Part shown: positions 1 through 7,819 of the stretch, in pieces | Layout: each line of letters starts with the position of its first letter | How positions within the stretch are numbered: the first letter of the stretch is position 1 | Assembly (NCBI GenBank): GCA_019693395.1 | Contig: JAAMXP010003737.1 | Coordinates: 1 to 17,087 of the forward strand | Reading direction: 5' to 3' | DNA from: Ettlia oleoabundans | Lineage: Eukaryota; Chlorophyta; Chlorophyceae; Chlamydomonadales | DNA length: 17,087 nucleotides | Translations under genes and position numbers: made by a program | The notes under the pieces: generated by a model | What the model was told of the DNA's origin: nothing | What the model saw: the letters and a program-made list of their open reading frames with translations, nothing else | Database searches by the model: none

Positions 1-112
1 CCCACAGACACACACACAACTCCACCACCACCACCAGCACCCAATCACCACTACCACCACTATCACTACCCCTTGCTGCTAAGCTTGTGTCCCCCCCTCC
101 TCCCCTGCTTGC
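1..112 (-). other. Intron of the AP2 gene with a GC donor, running off the window
   Basis: The 73-nt AP2 exon ends at TCACAG, followed by GCAAGC at 112-107. No GT lies at a position that keeps the domain: the nearest (about base 70) would add a Gly/Ser run in place of the AP2 helix. The intron therefore seems to start with GC, fitting the AG|GCAAG pattern of U2-type GC-AG introns. The far part (about 7-60) is a CA/CCA microsatellite. The acceptor is outside the window. Confidence 0.7.
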
Positions 113-459
113 CTGTGAGTTGAAGCCACCCAGGTACAGCTGGCGCCCGTTAAGCCAAAGGGAGGCCTCCCACCGCTGAGTCAGCCTGCACAGCACAGCA
201 CAGCATGGCATAGCGTGATGCAGAACAGCAAAGCATGGATCAAAAGGGTGTTCAGCATGAACCGAAAGGCATGGCGCAGCACAGTAGGAGGGTGTCGGGG
301 CTTGAGTGGCGGCGGCAGCAGGCGAAGGGGGCGGGTGCTGGGTGATCTGCTAATCATGCCGGGTAGCAGGCACTCAAAAAGGTTTCAGCTGTGGTTCGGC
401 ACAACTTTGGCAGGCACAGTTCACAGGATCCCCACCTGTGTCTACTAACACCTCTGAAC
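113..459 (-). other. AP2 domain first half, split over two exons
   Basis: The AP2 fold begins in the exon ending at 436 (FRGVSRHR, donor GTGGGG) and resumes in the exon 185-113 (LTQRWEASLWLNGRQ, then LYLGGFNSQ). Splicing across the 250-nt intron 435-186 restores an Arg codon and an unbroken domain, which is strong evidence for both exons. The second exon is only 73 nt. The remaining helix (usually EEKAARAYD-like) must be in an exon beyond the left edge. I see nothing resembling it in bases 1-112. Confidence 0.9.
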
Positions 460-2739
460 TGCTGCTGCTGCTGCTGCTGTGGCTGCTGCTGCTGCTGCTG
501 CGCCGGCGCCTCTTCAGCAACCTCCACCACGTGGTACCGCTGGTACTGCTGGTGGTGGTACTGCTGGTACTGCTGACGCTGCCATGGGGCGTGGCGTCCA
601 GAGGCGATACCGTAAGCCAGCTCATCGCCACTCTCATGTACCGCCGCGTGCCGCCGGCTGTGCTCCAGCCCAAACCGCGACGGTTGCAGGCTGCTGCTGC
701 CGCTCCCTGTTCGCTGCTGACCTCCTGCAATGTATAGACATGCCGGCACACGGTGGATGTATGAGGCAACAGTTGCTGGAGAGTGTTTGCCCGGCTGGTT
801 GATTGAAAGCCTGGCTGTATCACCGGCCTGCCTGCACAGGGATAAGGCTACCACCGAAACCAGCATTAAGCATTCAATCATGTCTGATTGTACCTCCCCG
901 CCAGCGGGTATCCTGGCGCAGACTCTGTAACATCCCTCAGTCAGTCAACATTAAGCTGATAAACGATGAAGCAAGGGGGCAGGAGGAGTTCACCACTCAC
1001 CTTCTCCTATGAACCAGCCCTGATTCAGGGCGCTGCTAGCATGATCGGCGCTGCAGGGGCTCTCGCCTCCCGCCTCATCTGAGCCTTCGCTCCAGGTGCC
1101 GCTGCTGTGCCTCTTGCCGCCCCTGGGGCTGTCATAAGCCCGGGAGTCCAGCTCCATTCTGTCTGCCCTTCGCTTGGGGCTGCCGCTGTCTGCAGAGTGC
1201 GCCGCCCTGGCTGCCCCGCCTGGGGCGCCGGCGCCCGTTCGGATGCACAGGATGGTGGGCGGCCGCACGCCGGCTGCTGCTGCAAGGGCGGCTTGAGTGG
1301 AGGCCTCGAACGGGGATGGGCCGAGACCGTGGGCATGGCCATGGTCGTGGCTGCTGCTGAAACTGTACGCGTTAGGGAGGCTGGGGTGCTTAGGAGGGAT
1401 GTGTACCACTACCCTGGGATGCTCTGAAGCACCACCTGGGCCCTGGCCCTGCCCATGACCCTGCCCTTGGGCGTGGCTGTGGCTGTGACCGTACTGCCCG
1501 CTTGCCGCTGCGCCAGGTACCCCCCCCGGGCTAATCAGCATCAATCTGAGCTCGTCCTCGGTTGGCAGGTCACCAAGTCGGCTCTCGTCTGCAAGCTCAC
1601 CAAACTCTGCCAGCACGCTGCCACCGCTGCCGCCGCCAGTTGCGCCGCCCTCATCCAGATCATCTGGGGCGGTGCGGACATTAAACCATAGGGAGAGGAG
1701 GTTGCGGGAAAGAAAGAAGAGGCAGGCATGCAGCGACAGGGGAGGGGAGCCTCGGCTGTTGGGATGGGAAGTGTGATGGAAAGGGGGCGAGGCAGGCATC
1801 TGGGCTGCTGGGCTTCATGGGTATCAGCTGCTTTGGGGGCCAGAAGCTGCCGTGCGGGGTGGGAAGTCAAAAAGACTCCCCATGCAGCTTCAGCCCCAGC
1901 CCTGCAGCACCCGCAGCGCACCTGTGCTGATGAAGTCTAGTTGGGTGAAGGGACGGCCATAGGCTGCGATGGAGAAAGCGCCCGAGCCGCCGGAGTGTTG
2001 CAGGTGCAGCGGCGGCGGCTCGCCGCCCGGCCGCAGCTTGGCCCCGCTGCCGGCAGGCGCCTTGTGCGGCGCAGAGGGCACGGGTATGAAGGTGTTGGGC
2101 AGCACGAGGGGCGTAACTGCCGATCCTGCACCTGTGAGCACTGTGTAGCTGCTGCTGGTGAGCAAGGGCCCGGCGGGGGCAGCCGCGGCAGAGACGGCGG
2201 CAGGGGTGGCAAGGCGGCCCGCTATTAGGGCATCGGGTCCTAGAGACTCCGATTTGCGGAAAGGGGTGAAGCCGGAGAGGGATATCGGTGCCTGCGGATA
2301 TCGAAAAACAGCAACTGAACCAAAATGGAGGGCACACGGGCGTGCTGGCCAGAGCCAAGCATGCGCATGGCAAGCGGCGGCGGCGGCCCGGGCAGCATGC
2401 AGCGGCGCAGATGGGCGGCTGGCTGGCGGCCCACGCACCTCCTTGACCCCCGGAGGCCCGTCTTCTGCTTTTAGTTCGGCCAACAGCAGGTTAAGGCCAT
2501 CGTCAATGCTGCAAACGCAGGGTTTGGCGCGCGCGTGTGAAAAGGGGAGCGGCTGGACACAACCGACCCACACCCGCTGCAGGCCCTCGGAGCCCAAGGG
2601 ATCACTCTAATAAGATATTGAAGGTGTACGAAGGCCGCCTACGCGCAAAACCGCCCGGCTTGAATGACAGGGCGGCCTGGCGAGCGGGGCCTCACTTTGA
2701 GAAGGAGCGCGGGATGGGGTGATGGTCATTTGCCGACAT
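113..2739 (-). CDS. AP2-domain transcription factor, 5' part (gene runs off left edge)
   Basis: A predicted nuclear, sequence-specific DNA-binding regulator. Proposed exons on the minus strand are 2739-2696, 2508-2439, 2291-1922, 1663-1001, 724-436 and 185-113. Phases agree at every junction and give 503 codons. The start is the ATG at 2739: its 14-codon exon ends in phase 2 at a GTGAGG donor and joins exactly to the next exon, which reads IDDGLNLLLAELKAEDG. Residues 1-450 are low complexity, with Ser/Ala/Pro/Gly, His-rich HSHSHAQ and HDHGHAHG stretches, a basic SPKRRADR patch that could be a nuclear localisation signal, and two acidic segments. Residues 458-471 are a Gln tract broken by one Pro, directly followed by FRGVSRHR (472-479) and LTQRWEASLW plus GRQLYLGGF (480-500). 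This is the first half of an AP2 domain, with the RG and WEA elements visible. The AYD half and any second AP2 domain lie left of the window. Family membership is firm; the target genes are unknown. Confidence 0.9.
459..500 (-). repeat. CAG/CTG trinucleotide tract encoding poly-Gln
   Basis: Fourteen codons, Gln x6, Pro, Gln x7, nearly all CAG on the coding strand. The tract abuts the AP2 domain with no spacer. Pure CAG runs like this expand and contract by slippage, so length may vary between strains. Similar Gln runs recur in the Gemin5 gene. Confidence 0.95.
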
Positions 2740-3026
2740 TCCTAATGATTCAAGCTGGCGAAAGCCGAGCAGTAAACGGCCCTACTAGCTTCGGAGAGGA
2801 TGACAGGCCGCTGGTCGCGCCCACCACAGCTGACATGGCAGTGGGCTGACCATCGGGCGGGAAGGTCCCTCGGCGGGGCATCGAAAGCCTTTGATCGCTG
2901 GCATGCCGATGAGTCTTTGATATAGTGACAGAGTCAGGGGTTTTGGGGACGGGAACAGCAGCAGCCGGCTTTCCGCTCTTCCGAGGCCCGCACCTCTCCG
3001 CTAGTAGCTCACAGCAGCCCCAGGGG
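2740..3026. promoter_or_regulatory. Divergent intergenic region between the AP2 gene and the 207-residue gene
   Basis: Only 287 bp separate the two start codons (2739 minus, 3027 plus), so both promoters and 5' UTRs must share this stretch or overlap it. A weak TATA-like GATATAG lies at 2919-2925, usable from either strand. A tiny upstream reading frame, five codons plus a stop beginning with ATG at 2902, would precede the plus-strand start if transcription begins before it. No other recognisable element was seen. Confidence 0.5.
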
Positions 3027-4497
3027 ATGCCTAAGCTCAGCTCTTATGTTGATCAACCGGGCGGTACTCCTTCCGTTTCAGCAGCGGGGCGGCAGCAGGG
3101 TGGGGCAGCGGCCACAGCCACACCCCCGCTAGCCGCCCACCCCACTGAGCAGCAGCAGTCACAGCAGCAGCACGCAGCGCGGCCGCCCCAGGCAAGAAGC
3201 ATAGAGCAGCGGACGCTGCACCCGCAGCAGGAGGCCGCAGCCAGCAAGCTGCAGGCAGATTTCGCCAAGCGGCTTCGGGACCACGGCCCCCGAACATTTC
3301 GGTGGCCAGACGGCAGCCTGCAGCCCGACCGACCACCGCCCAACCCCCACGCAGTGGTGAGGCATTTTTGAAAGGAGTATCAACATAGGAACACTGTTGT
3401 TTCCAGAACGCATGCAGCAGTAAAGGGCAAGCCGATGGTTCTCACTGCACAGCACTTGCGGCAAAGCGGCTCCGCACTCCTTGCATCCTTTCCTCTTTGA
3501 TAGCACTTACAACATGCAGTAAAGCCGCCGGTCCTCTTTGCTGAAATGCTCTATGCATCATGGGTTCTCCCACCTGTCATTCCCTTCCACCTGCCTAGCA
3601 TTCCACCTCTTTCTTTCTTTCTGTCTTTCTTCCCCGCACCTGGACTTCCCTGCTTCCCCCCCGCAGGCCAGCCGGCAGCGGTGGGCGCAGCTAGTGCAGC
3701 ACTGCCGCACGCACGGCGGCGACCGAGCCTATGAGCAGCACGGCGCCTCGCTGCGGTACGGCATAGGCGTACCGCACAGCCAGCATGCAGCCTACCTGGC
3801 ACAGATAGGACTCCAGCCGGAGACCGACGCTGCAGGGTGCGCTGTGCCCGGCAGTTATGCCAGCCGCATGCATGCATGTCGGCAACGGCTGTCTGAAGCC
3901 CAGCATGCCATGGGATGGATATGTTTTATCTTGGCTGGACTGATTTGGCTTACATCTTGCTGGCAGCAAGAACCCACCTTGCACTGCCGTGCTGGCGACT
4001 TTTTCGAACCACTACACCCCCACCAAGCCCCTAAGCCAGTCAGCCCTGATGCCAGTTGATGCTCAGTCCTTTCTTCTTCCTCTCATCCCGCCTCCTGCCT
4101 GCCTGCCTGCCTCTTTGCCTGCCAACCATACGTGCCTCCCACCTGCATCCCACGCACCAACCATGCATCCCCTGCGCGCAGGCGGTACAAAGGAGAAATA
4201 CCGGAGCTGCCCAGCCCCTTGCAAGACCCACAGCACTGCTTCAACACGTATTACCAAGAGGTGAGACGCAAGGGGGTTTGCTGGCTGCGCAGGGTGGAGA
4301 CATGACTTTGCGTGTGCTGTTTACACTCCTAAATATGGTTGTGCCACCTAGAAACCATGTTTTACTGCACTCACGTCACCCTGGCGCTTCAAACGACCTC
4401 TTCCTCAACTCACTTGAGCTATTGTTTGTGTTTATGCCGCTGACCACTGCAGGGGGCAGAGGCTGTGTTCAAGGATGCTCGAGGCAGGCTGCTCTAA
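3027..4497 (+). CDS. Hypothetical 207-residue protein, four exons
   Basis: I do not recognise this family. Exons are 3027-3356, 3667-3836, 4182-4260 and 4453-4497. Phases are consistent (0, 2, 0), all three acceptors are GCAG, and the final exon ends in TAA. ATG 3027 is the first ATG in its open frame. Residues 1-110 are low complexity, rich in Gln, Ala and Pro, with a short charged segment (KLQADFAKRLRDHGPRTFRW) near 76-95. Residues 111-207 are compositionally normal and look like the folded or conserved part: QRWAQLVQHCRTHGGDRAY, then HGASLRYGIGVPHSQHAAYL, then RYKGEIPELPSPLQDP, then CFNTYYQEGAEAVFKDARG. There is no signal peptide, membrane segment or known catalytic motif. It is divergent from the AP2 gene and convergent with the zinc-finger gene. 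The model is fairly secure because the reading frame closes cleanly at 208 codons including the stop. Confidence 0.75.
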
Positions 4498-4748
4498 CTG
4501 CGATTTCTTTGATATGCAAATAGGCAGCCGCTTCTTCTTGTCGTGCACGGCAGCGTGGCCTTATCTGAAGTGCTGCGCCTGCCCACACACCACCTCCTAC
4601 ACAACCTAGCCTGTAGCTGCAGCTCTCGGCTGTAGTCTTTAGAGGCTGCCAAGCTCCTAGAAAGGGCCTTGCTGGCCTGTGGCCGTCTTCTAGCACTGGG
4701 AGCAGGTGGCAGACCCCGCTGACTCCCTCTTGGACTGTCCACTGCTTG

Positions 4749-4753
4749 TTACA
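4749..4753 (-). terminator. TGTAA poly(A) signal for the GRF/CCHC gene
   Basis: This is the only TGTAA on the minus strand between the two convergent stop codons, about 205 nt after the stop at 4959. It implies cleavage near 4735. Assignment is by motif and position only. Confidence 0.5.
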
Positions 4754-4857
4754 CTGCTCTTCCTGTCCGTACTTTTCTTGCACACAGACACATACGCCTG
4801 ACCGCTGCCGTACTGCCAGGCACATGGCTGCCTGCTCCCTGTTCCGTTATTTCCTGT

Positions 4858-4897
4858 TGTAAGTGCTGCTCTACCAAACATATCCGTAGATCTGTAA
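4858..4897 (+). terminator. TGTAA poly(A) signals for the 207-residue gene
   Basis: TGTAA occurs at 4858-4862 and 4893-4897, about 360 and 400 nt after the stop codon at 4497. TGTAA is the usual chlorophyte poly(A) signal, with cleavage typically 10-20 nt further on. These are the only two copies on this strand between the two stop codons. Assignment is by motif and position only. Confidence 0.5.
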
Positions 4898-4958
4898 GAA
4901 CCAGTGGACTGGCAGGCCTACCGGCAGGCAGCTTCACCCCTCCGCTGAATGCTTCCTA

Positions 4959-7779
4959 TTACCTGCCCAGCCCTGGGCAGGCGTTTGAGTAATGATCCCC
5001 GCCGCACTTGAAGCACCCCCCGCCGTCGCCTCGCATGCTGCCACTGCCACCACCGCCACCAAACTTGCGTTTGTTGCCGGCGCCGCCACCGCCTCCCCCA
5101 TACCCTCCACCGCCGCCGCCGCCAGCACCCCCTGGGTTGGGGCAGTCCCTGCAAGCAGTAGAGTTATCAGGGGATCTCAGACAGTTGGCTTCACATACCC
5201 TCTAACCAGGTTGGTATTCCTGGAGCCTACCAAAAACAACCATGCCGGAAAGTATGCAAAGCGTTGGCAGATTGCTGTGTATTACGCACTCCTGCTGCGA
5301 ATCATGACGAGCAGCTGTGCAGAGCAGGTTGTGTGATAGGACCAAGTATGGTACTACATGGGACCGCAGGTTTGGTGTGTGGGCAGTGTACCTGCTCCAA
5401 TGGCCGGTCTGTCCACACTGCAGGCCACGATCGATGTGCAAAGCAGGGTGCGGTGCAGTTAACAACAACTGTTCCCAAACAATCCAGCAGTGAGAGGCAT
5501 GCAATGGCAGGCAAGAGGCAAGAGGCAAGATGCAGGACATGCAATATTGGGTGTTCAGAGCATGCGCCAATACAGCAATGGAGCTCCCGCCGCACTGCAT
5601 GATGCATGCCTATGCTTCCCTTTCCTGTGCGGCATGCACAAGTTACGCACCTTGAAGCAAGCGTTGTCACCGCTCTTGTTAGCGCCGCCACCACCGCCGC
5701 CGTAGCCGCCGCCACCATAGCCTCCGCCACCGCCACCACCACCGCCGCCACCACCACCACCCTGGTTGGGGCAGTCCCTGCAAGGGTTCAGAGTTGTTGC
5801 GGTGAAAGTCAACGAGTTAATTGCAACGTTATACTAAGCTTGCAGGCGCAAGGAAAGCAAATGCCTGGCTGCTGGACTGAGTGTCACCAGGTACCTGACT
5901 TGTATGGCATGCGCTTTCTAATGTCGGCAGCTGCCAGCTGCCTCCCACAGGTGCAGCCAGAGGGCCACCAACACAACACAACACAACACTGCACAGCACA
6001 GCACAGCACAGCGCAGCACAGCACAGCACAGAACAACACTTCTCCCTTCCCCGCTTCGCTGAGGGTTCATGCTAGCAATGCGTACCTGCTCCAGTGACCC
6101 GTCTCGCCACACTGCAGCGTCAGACATGTCACACAGCACAGGTGGGAATGTAAGGTTGTAGCAAACACAGACAAACCAGCCACACTACCATCGTGTTGAA
6201 GTGGGCAGCCCATGGCATGAAGCAGCCAAAACAGGGCCATCCACGCAATACCAATGCTTGCAAGTACAACAGGTTGGCGGGGCTTCTGGGAGGCTTCTCA
6301 TAGCGCTGTGATGCACATAGCAGGCGCACCTTAAAACAGGCACTGCCGCTCTTTCCAACACCGCCGGCGCCACCAGCCCCACCGCCGTAGCCTCCGCCGC
6401 TAAAATCGCCACCCTCAGCCTTGTAGCGATTGCCAGCAAAGCCACCGCCGCCGCCGTAGCCGCCCCCTCCGCCAGCGCCCTGGTTGGGGCCTGCAGTGAC
6501 GGTTGTGCCAAAAGAAGCAGTACAACATGCGGCAGCACTCGGAACCAGCAGGAGAGGCCGCAACAGCGGCCAGGTGGCAAGCCAGGCGGTGGAGGCTGTG
6601 GGAAGAGAACAGTAGATGGGAGCAACACATCAAGAAGAGCATTGGTAACATTACAGCATCAGCAAAGCAAGATGTGAAGTTTTACGGATGGCACAGGGCA
6701 ATCAGCAGCGGCACTCACACTGGGAGGCCCAGTGGCCCGGCTGGTTGCACTGCACAGTGGGGTCAATATCACTTAAGTAAGGCAAACAATTTTTACTGGT
6801 CTGGATCCTATATTGGGATGAGGTTCTTGCTCTACAAGCTACGGCAATGCGATAGACTGGCAACACCACCAAGCACCCAGCTTGCGTCTCACTTTGTAGC
6901 AGGTGCCAGTTTTGGCGCCGGCGCTACCACCAGCACCGGGGTTGGGGCAGTTTGAGGCCCAGTGGCCAGGCTGGTTGCACCTGCAAGAACAAGGGACAAG
7001 GTTGGGCTCGTGCACTGTAAAGGAGAGGAGGGGCCGCAAGCTGCCATGTTGAACCCTGCTGAGGCGGGTCTGCCATGTTTGTCAAACATCAGCCCAATGC
7101 TGATCGCTGCCGCCACGAGGTTCCCACAAGCTGCCTGGGCCCCTCGCTGTCAATCTTGTAAGCAATGCACAAGGCTGTCGTTGCGGCTGCTGCTTCTACA
7201 CTGCGCTCACTTGTAACACTGCAGCGCATGGCATGGCCGGCCGGGAGCGAGCAACATAAGTAGAGGTGTGAGGGGCATGCGAGAACTGCTTTCACTTTGA
7301 TCAGCCAAGTGCGAAGAAGGTACCGCTCAACATGCCTTTTCCTGGTCTTTGCTGGCAGCAATCAAAAATACATATGATCTGGCCCTCAGCGTGCTCATCA
7401 GGCAGCCGCACCCACCACATCGTTGCTCTTGTCACGCAGCGCTCCACCATCAGCAGCTGCCTGGAAGGTGTTGGCACCTGGGATAGGAGGCGGCCCACCG
7501 CCGCCGCCGCCATACCCAAACCCAGCCTGGTAGCCACCCCCCTGGCTACCTCCCTGCACAGGGAGGTGGTGTTAATGGGAAGCTTGGCAGTAAATCCTGG
7601 CACATATACGTGTAGTGGAGACAAAATGCCCACGCTAATGGCGCCACATGGCCCTTCGGTAATTTGAGGCCTATACAGGCAGGCACCCATCACGAAAACG
7701 CTCCCCACATAGCAGCTGGAAGAATCCTATACAAATAGCGGGACAAGTTCTCAGGCTGATTGAGATACATTTACTGACC

Positions 7780-7819
<40 letters not shown>

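Larger units (their letters stand above)
4498..4958. other. Convergent intergenic region with overlapping predicted 3' UTRs
   Basis: This 461-bp stretch lies between the stop of the plus-strand gene (4497) and the stop of the minus-strand zinc-finger gene (4959). It holds no convincing coding sequence. It carries two TGTAA motifs on the plus strand (4858-4862, 4893-4897) and one on the minus strand (4753-4749). If these are used, each transcript extends past the other's end. Confidence 0.6.

Noticed and set aside
4959..4962. GTAATA at the end of the last zinc-finger exon considered as a donor leading to further exons.
   Set aside because: It overlaps an in-frame TAA, a TGTAA signal follows about 205 nt on, and no further knuckle or domain is seen before the convergent gene.
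5970..6040. Regular short repeats considered as a CRISPR-like array.
   Set aside because: Units are 5 bp and contiguous without spacers, which is a microsatellite.
5606..6097. Plus-strand frame rich in Ala and Thr across the zinc-finger gene.
   Set aside because: Antisense of the Gly-rich linkers. The minus strand gives canonical zinc knuckles with consistent splice sites.
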